A model generated the notes under the pieces. The model saw only the letters and a list, made by a program, of their open reading frames with translations. It did not search any database and was not told where the DNA came from. Below, piece by piece: positions 21,668 to 30,466 of a stretch of 64,000 bases of DNA. The stretch is from Chryseobacterium indologenes. GTDB taxonomy: Bacteria > Bacteroidota > Bacteroidia > Flavobacteriales > Weeksellaceae. The stretch lies in contig CP065590.1 in NCBI GenBank assembly GCA_016025055.1, forward strand, positions 3,782,001 to 3,846,000, read 5' to 3'. The position numbers and the translations under genes are program-made. Each line of letters begins with the position of its first letter. Position 1 is the first letter of the stretch.

Positions 21668-23092
21668 ATGAAGTTTCACAACTTATATAGTTTCTTTAAA
21701 GGTACTGCACTGCTTTGCGGTGTGGTACTTTTTCCTTTATCGTGTACTTCCTTGGCTCATAACAAAGGAAATGAAATTCAGTATTGGCTTACAAAAGGAG
21801 ATGAAAGCGTAAAATTGCAGCGACAGACTCCCATCAGATTTGGAAATACATCCGATACCTTTCAGAATATTGAAATTGATGCAGATCAGAAGTTTCAATA
21901 TATTGATGGCTTCGGATATACATTGACAGGTGGAAGTGTGGACGTGATCAATCGCCTGTCTCCTGCTAAAAGGAAAGCTTTGCTTAACGAACTTTTCGGG
22001 AAAGATGAAAATTCAATTTCAGTCAGCTATTTGCGGTTGAGCATAGGCGCTTCAGATCTTGACAGTGAAGTATTTTCATATGATGACCTGCCTTCAGGGC
22101 AGATTGATGTGGAGCTTTCAAAATTCAGCCTTACCAGGGATAAAAATCTGATGGCGATGCTGAAAGAAATTTTAACCATTAACCCCGATATTAAAATCAT
22201 TGCTGCACCGTGGTCGCCACCGGTCTGGATGAAAGATAACGGAAAAACAAAAGGAGGAAGTCTGAAACCCGAATTTTACAGAGCATATGCCAATTACTTT
22301 GTGAAATATATTCAGGAAATGAAAAAAGGAGGGATAAAGATTGATGCCATCACTCCTCAGAACGAACCTTTGCATCCCGGAAATAATCCGAGCTTATATA
22401 TGCCGTCTGCCCAACAGGGAGATTTTATTAAAAATCATTTAGGACCGGTTTTTAAAACAAACGGGATCACTACAAAAATTGTAATCTACGATCACAATTG
22501 TAACAAACCGGAATATACTATTGATATGTTAAAAGATCCGGAGGCGTACCAATATATCGATGGATCAGCTTTTCATCTTTACGAAGGGGAAATTTCTGCA
22601 TTAACAACAGTTCACAATGCTTTTCCTGATAAAAATCTGTACTTTACCGAACAATGGACAGGTTCCAAAGGAAATTTTAACGATGACCTCAACTGGCATA
22701 CTAAAAACGTCATCATCGGTTCTATGAGAAACTGGAGCAAAACCGCCCTGGAATGGAACCTTGCCAATGATCCTCAATATGGCCCCCACACCGAGGGTGG
22801 CTGTACAGAATGTAAGGGCGCAATCACGGTCTCCGATAGTGAAAATTTTACAAGAAATGTTGCCTATTATATTATTGCTCATGCCTCTAAATTTGTTCCT
22901 CCCGGCTCCAGGAGAATTGCTTCTTCACAGACAAAAAATCTTTCAACGGCTGCTTTTATGACTCAATCTGGGAAAATAGTGGTCATTGTTCAGAATGAGG
23001 CCGAGGATGATGAGCATTTTAATATTAAATTTGCCGGGAAATACGCAGCTGTAACAATTTCAGGAAAATCGACGGCAACTTATATTTTTTAA
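21668..23092 (+). CDS. Glycoside hydrolase family 30 lipoprotein (likely beta-1,6-glucanase)
   Basis: 474 residues with a lipobox (PLSC, Cys26). The GH30 (beta/alpha)8 core shows FQYIDGFGYTLTGG (76-89), PWSPPVWMK (181-189), the acid/base in TPQNEP (Glu233) and the nucleophile in YFTEQW (Glu328), followed by the side beta domain at the C-terminus. GH30 includes glucosylceramidases and beta-1,6-glucanases. With GH16 alongside, an endo-beta-1,6-glucanase acting on pustulan-like or branched fungal glucan is most likely. Being a lipoprotein it may sit at the cell surface next to SusD. Linkage specificity is inferred. Confidence 0.9.
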   Translation: MKFHNLYSFFKGTALLCGVVLFPLSCTSLAHNKGNEIQYWLTKGDESVKLQRQTPIRFGNTSDTFQNIEIDADQKFQYIDGFGYTLTGGSVDVINRLSPAKRKALLNELFGKDENSISVSYLRLSIGASDLDSEVFSYDDLPSGQIDVELSKFSLTRDKNLMAMLKEILTINPDIKIIAAPWSPPVWMKDNGKTKGGSLKPEFYRAYANYFVKYIQEMKKGGIKIDAITPQNEPLHPGNNPSLYMPSAQQGDFIKNHLGPVFKTNGITTKIVIYDHNCNKPEYTIDMLKDPEAYQYIDGSAFHLYEGEISALTTVHNAFPDKNLYFTEQWTGSKGNFNDDLNWHTKNVIIGSMRNWSKTALEWNLANDPQYGPHTEGGCTECKGAITVSDSENFTRNVAYYIIAHASKFVPPGSRRIASSQTKNLSTAAFMTQSGKIVVIVQNEAEDDEHFNIKFAGKYAAVTISGKSTATYIF

Positions 23093-23113
23093 TCAAACAG
23101 AAATTAACATCGC

Positions 23114-23923
23114 ATGAAATTCAGACCCGACACTATCATTCAGCTTTTTGCAGCCTCAATAGTACTGTTATCGTTTACCGATTGTACATCAGCTAAAGTT
23201 GATTCCGGCAGAAAACTGATCTGGAGTGATGAGTTTAACGGAAAAGGACTGCCTGATTCGTCAAAATGGAATTATGATGTCGGAGGAGGAGGTTTTGGAA
23301 ATGAAGAAGCCCAGTTTTATACCAAAAACAGACCCGAAAATGCCAGAATGGAGAAAGGGAATCTGGTGATTGAAGCCAGAAAAGAAAATTGGGAGCATAA
23401 TAAATACACTTCTGCAAGGCTTTTAACCAAAGGAAAATTCTCTTTTCAGTACGGAACTGTTGAGGTCCGGGCAAAGTTGCCAAAAGGTCGCGGAACCTGG
23501 CCGGCGATATGGATGATGAGTGAAAATATGAAGAAATGGCCGGATGACGGTGAGCTTGATATTATGGAACATGTGGGTTATCATCCGGGGTATATCCATG
23601 CATCGGTTCATACCAAAAAATATAACCATATTCAGGGAACCCAGAAAACAGACACCCTTTTTGTAAAAGATGCCAGCGAAAAGTTCCATGTATACAAAGC
23701 TTCATGGACACCTGAGAAAATTGATGTCTATATTGATGATAAAAAATTTTTCACTTATGAAAATAAAGAAAAAACCGGCGAATCATGGCCGTTTGACCGG
23801 CCGTATTTTATCATCTTAAACCTTGCTGTCGGCGGCTTCTGGGGCGGAAAAGAAGGGATAGACGAAACTATCTTTCCACAAAAGTATTATATAGACTACG
23901 TAAGGGTCTATCAAAATAAATAA
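23114..23923 (+). CDS. Glycoside hydrolase family 16 lipoprotein (beta-1,3-glucanase/laminarinase-like)
   Basis: 269 residues with a lipoprotein signal (TDC, Cys24) and a GH16 jelly-roll. The catalytic motif GELDIME gives nucleophile Glu147, helper Asp149 and acid/base Glu152. WSDEFNG near the start, RGTWPAIWMM before the active site, and ILNLAVGGFWGG with YIDYVRVYQ at the end are family signatures. The enzyme should cut beta-1,3 (or mixed 1,3/1,4) glucan. It lies 21 bases after the first GH30 gene and overlaps the start of the next frame by one base, so it belongs to the operon. Confidence 0.93.
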   Translation: MKFRPDTIIQLFAASIVLLSFTDCTSAKVDSGRKLIWSDEFNGKGLPDSSKWNYDVGGGGFGNEEAQFYTKNRPENARMEKGNLVIEARKENWEHNKYTSARLLTKGKFSFQYGTVEVRAKLPKGRGTWPAIWMMSENMKKWPDDGELDIMEHVGYHPGYIHASVHTKKYNHIQGTQKTDTLFVKDASEKFHVYKASWTPEKIDVYIDDKKFFTYENKEKTGESWPFDRPYFIILNLAVGGFWGGKEGIDETIFPQKYYIDYVRVYQNK

Positions 23924-25401
23924 TGAAAAAGGAGACAAGCTTGTCCAAAAATAAAAAAATCATGAGAAAACTAATTGTAAGTTGTTTTGTAGTAGGTATT
24001 GTTTTCAATGCCAATGCTCAGAATTATTGGAAGAAAAATGCAGGAAAAACAGCTAAAGTAATCCTTACCAATTCCAAGGCAAATGAGAAAATGGCGGATA
24101 AGGGTATAGTGAAATTTGAACCATTCGGGCAGCCTAAAGAAACAGAGGCCTGCATTTTTGTAGCACCCAAATTTAAATATCAAAAGTTAATCGGAGTCGG
24201 GGGAGCTATTACAGATGCTTCAGCCGAAACTTTTTACAAAATGCCCAAGAATAAACAAAAAGAAATTCTGGATGCTTATTATGGGAAAAACGGTCTGGGC
24301 TACACTGTTGTTCGTACCAATATGAATTCCTGCGACTTTTCCAGTGACTCTTATACCTATGTAGAAGACAATGATACTTCTCTGAAGTCTTTTAACCTTG
24401 CGCACGATGAAAAGTATAAAATACCGATGATCAAGGAAGCTCAGAAAGCCATCGGTAATAATTTTACCTTTTATTTTTCGCCCTGGAGCCCTCCGGCCTG
24501 GATGAAGTCGAATAAAAGTCTCTATAAAGGAGGAAGACTGGAAAACCAATATTACCAGACCTGGGCGGATTATTATATTAAATTCATTAAAGAATATGAA
24601 AAAAGAGGGATTAATATCTGGGGATTAACGGTTCAAAATGAACCCATGGCCACCCAAAGCTGGGAGTCCTGTATCTATACAGCAGAAGAAGAGGGTGATT
24701 TCCTGAAAAACAATCTCGGACCAACGCTTTGGAAAAATGGATATAAAGATAAAAAAGTGATGATCTGGGATCACAACAGAGATTTAATCTATCAAAGAGC
24801 AACAACAACCTTAAGCGATCCTGAAACATCAAAATATGCCCATGGAATAGGATACCACTGGTACGAAACCTGGAACAACAAAACTCAGCTTTTTGATAAT
24901 CTGGCGGAAACGCACAGAGCTTTCCCGGACAAGTTTCTGGCTTTTACAGAAGGCTGCAAGGAACAGTTTACTATGGATAAAATTGAGGATGTAAGCCTTG
25001 GTGAGCTGTACGGAAAAAATATGCTGAACGATTTCAACAAAGGAAATGCCATGTGGACCGACTGGAATATCCTGTTAGATGAAACAGGAGGCCCTAATCA
25101 TAAAGGAAACTTTTGTTTTGCCCCGATCATTGCCAATACCAAAACAGGAGAAGTATTGTATACCTACGAGTACTATTATATCGGGCATGTCTCAAAATAC
25201 ATCAGGCCGAATGCTCAGAGGGTAGGAAGCTCTTCCAACAGAGCAGCACTTACCTCAAGTGCATTTATGAATGAAAACGGACAACTGGTCACCGTGATCA
25301 TGAATGATTCAGACAACGATATAGAAACCAATCTCTGGATCGAAGGAATGGCTGCCAGATTAAAGGCACCTGCCCATTCTATTCAGACTGTAGTTTTATA
25401 A
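23923..25401 (+). CDS. Second glycoside hydrolase family 30 enzyme
   Basis: Up to 492 residues. The first ATG overlaps the GH16 stop, but an internal ATG at 23962 begins a cleaner signal peptide (MRKLIVSC to NANAQ) and may be the real start. The GH30 core has LIGVGGAITDASAE, FSPWSPPAWMK, the acid/base in VQNEP (Glu240) and the nucleophile in FTEGC (Glu343), numbered from the first ATG. It has no lipobox, so it is probably periplasmic and would finish oligosaccharides imported through SusC. It differs clearly from the upstream GH30, so the two probably have different linkage or chain-length preferences. It is the last gene before a strong terminator. Confidence 0.92.
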   Translation: MKKETSLSKNKKIMRKLIVSCFVVGIVFNANAQNYWKKNAGKTAKVILTNSKANEKMADKGIVKFEPFGQPKETEACIFVAPKFKYQKLIGVGGAITDASAETFYKMPKNKQKEILDAYYGKNGLGYTVVRTNMNSCDFSSDSYTYVEDNDTSLKSFNLAHDEKYKIPMIKEAQKAIGNNFTFYFSPWSPPAWMKSNKSLYKGGRLENQYYQTWADYYIKFIKEYEKRGINIWGLTVQNEPMATQSWESCIYTAEEEGDFLKNNLGPTLWKNGYKDKKVMIWDHNRDLIYQRATTTLSDPETSKYAHGIGYHWYETWNNKTQLFDNLAETHRAFPDKFLAFTEGCKEQFTMDKIEDVSLGELYGKNMLNDFNKGNAMWTDWNILLDETGGPNHKGNFCFAPIIANTKTGEVLYTYEYYYIGHVSKYIRPNAQRVGSSSNRAALTSSAFMNENGQLVTVIMNDSDNDIETNLWIEGMAARLKAPAHSIQTVVL

Positions 25402-25428
25402 TCTCATATTAATATTATTTTGTAGAAG

Positions 25429-25457
25429 AATCGGCGGCCTCTTCGAGGCCGCCGATT
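25429..25457 (+). terminator. Strong rho-independent terminator of the glucan operon
   Basis: A 13-bp perfect stem (AATCGGCGGCCTC with its complement) closes on a 3-base loop and is followed by TGATTATTTTATT. It lies 28 bases after the last GH30 stop and is unusually GC-rich for this window. Confidence 0.9.
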
Positions 25458-25521
25458 TGATTATTTTATTGTTGATTTTCATATGAATCATAGTCATACT
25501 GATTACCCAACCCCAAAAAAG

Positions 25522-25551
25522 AAACCCATGAAATTATAATCTCATGGGTTT
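25522..25551 (-). terminator. Terminator of fabI
   Basis: AAACCCATGA pairs with TCATGGGTTT. Read on the minus strand the stem is followed by C then T6. It lies about 50 bases beyond the fabI stop. Confidence 0.75.
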
Positions 25552-25599
25552 TTATATATTCTAAAAACGAATTATCGTATCGTCAGATTTGAGAACAGA

Positions 25600-26412
25600 T
25601 TAGTTTTCAGCATCATATTTACTGATTACTTTCTGAGTAACTCCTGAGCTGCTGAAACCTCCGTCATGGAAAAGGTTCTGCATGGTTACTTTTTTCGTAA
25701 GATCAGAGAATAAAGTGACACAGTAATCTGCACATTCAAGGGCAGTAGCATTTCCTAGTGGAGACATATCTTCCGCATATCCTAAGAATCCTCCGAAACC
25801 TTTCACACCGCTACCTGCAGTAGTCATTGTAGGTGACTGAGAAACTGTATTTACACGTACCTTTCTTTCTCCCCAATAATTTCCGAAAGTTCTCGCAATA
25901 CTTTCCAGATAAGCTTTGTTGTCAGACATATCATTATAATCAGGGAATGTTCTCTGAGCTGCAATATACGTAAGAGCCAAGATGCTTCCCCACTCATTCA
26001 TACAGTCTTTTTCCCAGGCAACACGCATTACTTTATGGAAAGAAACTGCTGAGATATCCCAACCTTTTTCCAACCAGTCGTAGTTCATTTCCGTATAGTG
26101 TTTTCCTTTTCTTACATTGATAGACATTCCGATAGAATGAAGGATAAAGTCAATTTTACCGAATTTTGCAACAGCAGCATCAAAAAGTTTTTCAAGATCT
26201 TCGATAGAAGTAGCATCAGCACCTATCACTTCAGAGCCTGTTTTTTCAGCTAAACCATTAAGTTCTCCCATTCTCAAAGCAATAGGAGCATTGGATAAGA
26301 TGAATTCTGCACCTTCCTCATGGCATCTTTCAGCAACTTTCCATGCGATAGATTGTTCATTAAGGGCTCCAAAAATAATTCCCTTTTTGCCTTTAAGTAA
26401 ACCGTATGACAT
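25600..26412 (-). CDS. fabI: Enoyl-[acyl-carrier-protein] reductase (NADH)
   Basis: 270 residues, full length for FabI. The N-terminal nucleotide-binding motif is of the FabI type (GIIFGALNEQSIAW), with ADATS and LHSIGM typical of the enzyme, and the catalytic Tyr and Lys sit in TFPDYNDMSDNKAYL. It catalyses the last reduction of each fatty-acid elongation cycle in the cytoplasm. It stands alone; a TACATTTG -7 element (26437-26444) lies 24 bases upstream of the ATG and a terminator follows. Confidence 0.96.
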   Translation of the reverse strand: MSYGLLKGKKGIIFGALNEQSIAWKVAERCHEEGAEFILSNAPIALRMGELNGLAEKTGSEVIGADATSIEDLEKLFDAAVAKFGKIDFILHSIGMSINVRKGKHYTEMNYDWLEKGWDISAVSFHKVMRVAWEKDCMNEWGSILALTYIAAQRTFPDYNDMSDNKAYLESIARTFGNYWGERKVRVNTVSQSPTMTTAGSGVKGFGGFLGYAEDMSPLGNATALECADYCVTLFSDLTKKVTMQNLFHDGGFSSSGVTQKVISKYDAEN

Positions 26413-26436
26413 AATTTTTTAATGTTTATTATAGTA

Positions 26437-26444
26437 CAAATGTA
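26437..26444 (-). promoter_or_regulatory. -7 promoter element of fabI
   Basis: The minus strand reads TACATTTG, a perfect TAnnTTTG, ending 24 bases before the fabI ATG. Confidence 0.6.
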
Positions 26445-26470
26445 GCAATAATTGTGGTTATGACATAATA

Positions 26471-26505
26471 AAAATGGAGCCTTATCAATTATAAGACTCC
26501 ATTTT
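26471..26505 (-). terminator. Terminator of the small amphipathic protein gene
   Basis: AAAATGGAG and CTCCATTTT pair, with a second short stem CTTAT/ATAAG inside. It lies 27 bases past the stop of the 26533 gene and separates it from the fabI promoter. Confidence 0.75.
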
Positions 26506-26532
26506 CTTGAAAATATTTATATGACTGAATTT

Positions 26533-26832
26533 TTAATTGGTTTTCTTGTTCCATTCTGCTTTCACATCCTCTGCTGCGTCTTTAGTTTTTTCCCAGGCTT
26601 CATCCGCTTTATCTTTGATGTCTTCCCAGGCGTCGGATACATTAGCTTTTACCCTGTCTAGCCAGTCTTCTTGATTAGCTTCCTGATCATTATCCCTCTT
26701 TTCATTAATATAATCTTTGGCTCTGTCTGCCAATTCATTGATTTTCCATTTTGCTTTATCTGCAGCATTTTGTAAAGAATTTTCTGCGTTTTTTACTGCA
26801 TTTTCGGCTTTATTATAATCTGAATTGTTCAT
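26533..26832 (-). CDS. Small charged amphipathic helical protein (LEA/YtxH-like), unknown function
   Basis: 99 residues, almost entirely predicted helix, rich in Ala, Lys, Glu and Asp, with no signal peptide or membrane segment. A roughly 11-residue periodicity places Trp or hydrophobic residues at regular steps (DAWEDIKDKADEAWEKTKDA and later EVKAEW-like positions), as in late-embryogenesis-abundant-like and stress-associated bacterial proteins. A role in desiccation or envelope stress would fit, but this rests on composition only. It has its own terminator and lies between fabI and tag without operon links. Confidence 0.7.
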   Translation of the reverse strand: MNNSDYNKAENAVKNAENSLQNAADKAKWKINELADRAKDYINEKRDNDQEANQEDWLDRVKANVSDAWEDIKDKADEAWEKTKDAAEDVKAEWNKKTN

Positions 26833-26968
26833 AATACTATAAATTTGGTTTGGTGCTAATGATTAAACAATAACCATTCCTAAAATTCAATCATTTTGTT
26901 AAACTTTTCACAATATTTTGTTATAACTTTCTAAATCAATGCTTCATTTATTATAACAATTAATATTT

Positions 26969-27526
26969 ATGGAAAAAAAACGTTGTGGATGGTGCGAAAA
27001 AGATGATCTGTACAGAAAATATCATGATGAAGAGTGGGGTACGCCTGTATATAATGACCGTATTTTGTTCGAATTTCTGATTCTTGAAAGCTTTCAGGCG
27101 GGACTAAGCTGGTATACAATTCTGTCTAAAAGAGATAATTTCAGGAAAGCATTTGACCATTTTGATTATAAAAAAATTGCTGTCTACGATAGTCAAAAAA
27201 TAGAAGAACTGATGAATGATGCCGGAATCATCAGAAACCGGCTGAAAATATTGTCCGCCGTTACCAACGCCCAGAAGTTTATGGAAGTGCAGAAAGAATT
27301 CGGAAGCTTTTCAGAATACATCTGGGGTTTCGTGAACGGAAAACCTTTAGACCAAAAGCCAAAAACTCTGTCTGATATTCCTGCTACCACTGATTTATCT
27401 GATTTTATTGCCAAGGATCTGAAAAAGAGAGGATTCAAATTTATGGGATCAACCGTTGTATATGCTCATATGCAGGCTACGGGTATGATCAACGATCATA
27501 TTGAAAGTTGTTTCAAGAGATTGTGA
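26969..27526 (+). CDS. tag: DNA-3-methyladenine glycosylase I
   Basis: 185 residues. The N-terminal RCGWC, the HDEEWG block and the C-terminal NDHIESC supply the Cys/His residues that bind the structural zinc in TAG enzymes, and LILESFQAGLSWYTILSKR is the core helix with the base-contacting Glu. The enzyme removes 3-methyladenine from alkylated DNA as the first step of base-excision repair. It is a single gene; about 250 AT-rich bases without a recognisable gene follow before the adhesin promoter. Confidence 0.95.
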   Translation: MEKKRCGWCEKDDLYRKYHDEEWGTPVYNDRILFEFLILESFQAGLSWYTILSKRDNFRKAFDHFDYKKIAVYDSQKIEELMNDAGIIRNRLKILSAVTNAQKFMEVQKEFGSFSEYIWGFVNGKPLDQKPKTLSDIPATTDLSDFIAKDLKKRGFKFMGSTVVYAHMQATGMINDHIESCFKRL

Positions 27527-27750
27527 TAAATTTTATTTTGTTTAAATTTATGTGTGGTTTTTTATTAATGATATAATTGTGTTTTTTTAACTGATAACAA
27601 CGTGTCTATGGTGTGTATGATGTGGATGTATTGTAAGTGGTTGATATTTAATTATTTTTCAATATTTAGTGAATAGAAATTTCATTAATCACAAGTGAGT
27701 GGATTAATTATGATATTTGTAATTTAATTAGGTATTTATTAAATATTTTG

Positions 27751-27758
27751 TATATTTG
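27751..27758 (+). promoter_or_regulatory. -7 promoter element of the YadA-head protein gene
   Basis: TATATTTG matches TAnnTTTG and ends 18 bases before the GTG start at 27777. It supports a start at or just after that GTG. Confidence 0.6.
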
Positions 27759-27776
27759 CATCCGCAAAAAACATAA

Positions 27777-29057
27777 GTGGTGCAAAAAAATTATAAACTT
27801 CAGCTTGGCCTTCTCTTTTTACTGATACATATTTTTGTCTGTGCTCAGGTGGGGATTGGTTTACCTGATCCGGATCCATCTGCAATGCTTCAGATTGCTT
27901 CAAAAAGTAAGGGAGTTCTTTTGCCAAGTGTTGCTTTAGCATCATCTACAGATAATACTACGGTTCCTGCTCCTGCAGACGGATTGATTGTATGGAACAA
28001 TGGAAACGGAAATTTAAAGGAAGCCGGATACTATTTTTGGTACAGTTCCAAATGGAACAAATTCTCAACCAGTACATCTGAGACAAATAAAGGTGATGGT
28101 GGAACAGGCTGGAATACAACCGGAACAAATACAGGTAATTATTCAGGATCTGATACGAACCTTTCATTAGGAACGAAAACCCGGGATGATCTTATTTTTA
28201 AAGTCAATGCTTCCACAGCAGGAAGACTTGGAGTTGATAATTCTGTGAGTTTAGGGCTGGGAGCCAATGCAGGGCAAAACGGAATTGCAATAGGAAGCTC
28301 AAGTTCTGCATTTCAGGGTGTATCTATCGGGAGTGCTGCGTCAGTTTCAGCTAACGATGCCCTGGCAATCGGAAATAAATCAGCTGCCGGTGCATTTAAA
28401 TCCATTGCTATCGGATATAACGCACAAACCAGTAAAAACGAATCCACGGCCATTGGAAATCAGGCTTCTGCCGGAGGCTTTCAGTCGATCGCAGCAGGGT
28501 ATGGCGCGAAAACAAATACAAACAGCGAGACCGCTTTAGGATATAATGCTGTTACCAACAGTGAAAATTCAACAGCTGTAGGTTCTGGAGCTAATGCTTT
28601 AGGACAATATTCAACAGCGATAGGATATGGAGCAACTACCTCACAGGCCAATACCATTGTGCTGGGGAATAATAATGCAAATGTAGGTATTGGTACGGGG
28701 GCTCCGAATATTTCTGCAAAACTTGATGTGAACGGACAGTTCAAGTTAGGAGAAAAAGGAAGCGTACAGAAGAACCAGATTAGCTTTGAAGTGTGGCCGG
28801 ATGTGTCTCTTAACAACATACCTCCGGGAAAATCTGCCACTTTGGAGATTCCTATTCCGGCAGCATCGAAACCGGGTTCCACGAGAGCCGTTGTCGTTGT
28901 TTCTCCGGCAGGAGATTTTGCAGGCAATTCAACGTTTTCAATTTCCAACCCAAGAATGACCTCTACTTCCGGTATTACGGTTAATCTGACCAATATTTCA
29001 GGAAGTGCAGGAAGCTTATACTCTGGCCATTTTTATATAATGATCAATGAGTTTTAA
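27777..29057 (+). CDS. Secreted protein with YadA-like head repeats
   Basis: 426 residues from a GTG start (a second GTG follows directly). Residues 1-24 are a signal peptide ending CAQ. After a Gly/Thr/Asn-rich section, about residues 155-300 carry repeated left-handed beta-roll motifs of the AIG-x-xA type (GIAIG, ALAIG, SIAIGYNA, STAIGNQA, TALGYNA, STAIGYGA), as in the head of trimeric autotransporter adhesins. VGIGTGAP...KLDVNGQF follows, a form common in flavobacterial surface proteins, then a C-terminal beta region. There is no YadA membrane anchor or T9SS sorting domain, so surface attachment is unexplained. Adhesion is inferred. Confidence 0.8.
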   Translation: MVQKNYKLQLGLLFLLIHIFVCAQVGIGLPDPDPSAMLQIASKSKGVLLPSVALASSTDNTTVPAPADGLIVWNNGNGNLKEAGYYFWYSSKWNKFSTSTSETNKGDGGTGWNTTGTNTGNYSGSDTNLSLGTKTRDDLIFKVNASTAGRLGVDNSVSLGLGANAGQNGIAIGSSSSAFQGVSIGSAASVSANDALAIGNKSAAGAFKSIAIGYNAQTSKNESTAIGNQASAGGFQSIAAGYGAKTNTNSETALGYNAVTNSENSTAVGSGANALGQYSTAIGYGATTSQANTIVLGNNNANVGIGTGAPNISAKLDVNGQFKLGEKGSVQKNQISFEVWPDVSLNNIPPGKSATLEIPIPAASKPGSTRAVVVVSPAGDFAGNSTFSISNPRMTSTSGITVNLTNISGSAGSLYSGHFYIMINEF

Positions 29058-29094
29058 TTTGAATAATAAGTTTTATTATAGTTGATATGGTGTG

Positions 29095-29120
29095 AAGGAC
29101 TTCCGGTTTTGGAAGTCCTT
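29095..29120 (+). terminator. Terminator of the YadA-head protein gene
   Basis: AAGGACTTCC and GGAAGTCCTT form a 10-bp stem with a 6-base loop, followed by a T run, 38 bases after the stop. Confidence 0.9.
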
Positions 29121-29139
29121 TTTTATTAAAGCAGGTGTT

Positions 29140-29388
29140 TTAGTTTGATTTACGGGATTGAATTTCCTTTGTAACATCCTTTTTACTCTTCCATATAGCC
29201 CAGTTCATGGGAATAAAAAACAAAGGCAAGACACTCACAAAAGTGAATCCATGTTTTACCGTAGCATATACGGAGGTTCCGATCATACATCCGATCAAAA
29301 CACAATAGGAAATATGTATACTTGATCGTTTTTTTTCTTCTTTAACTAATTCCTCAAGAGATAAATCAGAAAGCTTGGTCGTTTTCAT
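29140..29388 (-). CDS. Small two-helix membrane protein, unknown function
   Basis: 82 residues from the ATG at 29388 (MKTTKLSDLSLEELVKEEKK). A charged N-terminal helix precedes two predicted membrane segments (about residues 27-45 and 48-66) and a charged tail ending SRKSN. A longer frame from 29439 is possible, but its extra residues are low-complexity and lack support. The layout resembles a widespread group of short flavobacterial membrane proteins of unknown role. The neighbours give no hint. Confidence 0.65.
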   Translation of the reverse strand: MKTTKLSDLSLEELVKEEKKRSSIHISYCVLIGCMIGTSVYATVKHGFTFVSVLPLFFIPMNWAIWKSKKDVTKEIQSRKSN

Positions 29389-29539
29389 ATTAATGTTGGT
29401 TTTTAGGTTTTTAGTTTTTGCTAATTTAAAAAAAAGCACAAAGTACGGATTGAAAATTCATAAGAAAATGAACCGTGGCACACAAATATATCCTAAAGTG
29501 TGGTGAATATTTGAAGGGTTTTAGTTCAATACAATAAAA

Positions 29540-29564
29540 AAGCTATCCTCAGTGAGAATAGCTT
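29540..29564 (-). terminator. Terminator of the nucleoside phosphorylase gene
   Basis: AAGCTATCCTC and GAGAATAGCTT pair with one mismatch around a 3-base loop; on the minus strand a T6 run follows. It lies 26 bases past the stop. Confidence 0.75.
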
Positions 29565-29590
29565 GCATTTATAAAAAACGGAGTAATTTC

Positions 29591-30444
29591 TTACTTAATA
29601 ATTCTGTCAAGTACCCAGGTAATCAGGTTTTTTTCAGACGCATGGTGATCTGCGGAGAATTCTCCACGTCTTCTGTTGGCAATAACATTGTTTACCGTGA
29701 TTGCTTTATGCCCTAATAATTTTGAAAGAGCATAGATTGCAGAAGTTTCCATTTCAAAATTGGTAATTCCAAGATCATTTAATGTTTCTAAGAATTGATC
29801 ATCCACTGCTTTCAGACGAAGCTGTCTCCCCTGTGGTGCGTAGAATCCGGGGAATGTCGCTGTATTCCCGTGGTATTTGGCATCCTTATAATATTCACCC
29901 ATTTCCTCTGCCCAGTCAGAGAAGTAAAGCATAGGCTTGATTCTTTCGTACGGGAATCTCTCTAAAAAGCTTTTGGAGAACTCATTCTCAAAGTTATAAT
30001 CCTGATAGAAATGCATCAAACCGTCTAAACCTACTACATTTTGTGTAACCAGCATATTGTCTACCTGCACATCAGGGTTTACACTTCCGCAAGTTCCCAT
30101 ACGGAATAGCTCAAGCGCTTTATGTTCTGTTTTGAATTCTTTGTTCTTAAGGTCGATATTCACCAAAGCATCCAGTTCGTTCATTACGATATCGATGTTT
30201 TCGGTACCAATACCTGTCGACATTACCGTAATTCTTTCTCCACGAAGGGTTCCTGTATGGGTATAGAATTCTCTTTTATTTTTTTGATCTCTACTGTATC
30301 AAAATAAGTTGAAACTTTTGCTACTCTGTCCGGATCCCCTACAAGAATAATTTTGTCGGCGATATCTTCAGGTAAAAGGTTCAGGTGGTATACACTTCCG
30401 TCTTCATTCAGAACGAGTTCTGAGGCAGCAAGTTTATTAAGCAT
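29591..30444 (-). pseudogene. Nucleoside phosphorylase (uridine phosphorylase-like), one frameshift
   Basis: The start chosen is ATG 30444 (MLNKLAASELVLNEDG). The 5' frame carries the phosphate-binding GDPDRV motif; the 3' frame (from about 30278) has TGTLRGERITVMSTGIGTEN, FRMGTCG, and NFEMETSAIYAL, the signatures of the PNP/UDP phosphorylase superfamily. The break is in a T7 run at 30279-30285; one more base gives KKNKREFYTHTGTLRGE, which fits the family, for about 284 residues. The enzyme splits nucleosides with phosphate into base and ribose-1-phosphate for salvage. The damage is probably a sequence error, since both halves are otherwise perfect. Confidence 0.88.
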
Positions 30445-30466
30445 AATATGTATATTTTTTGTTCTT

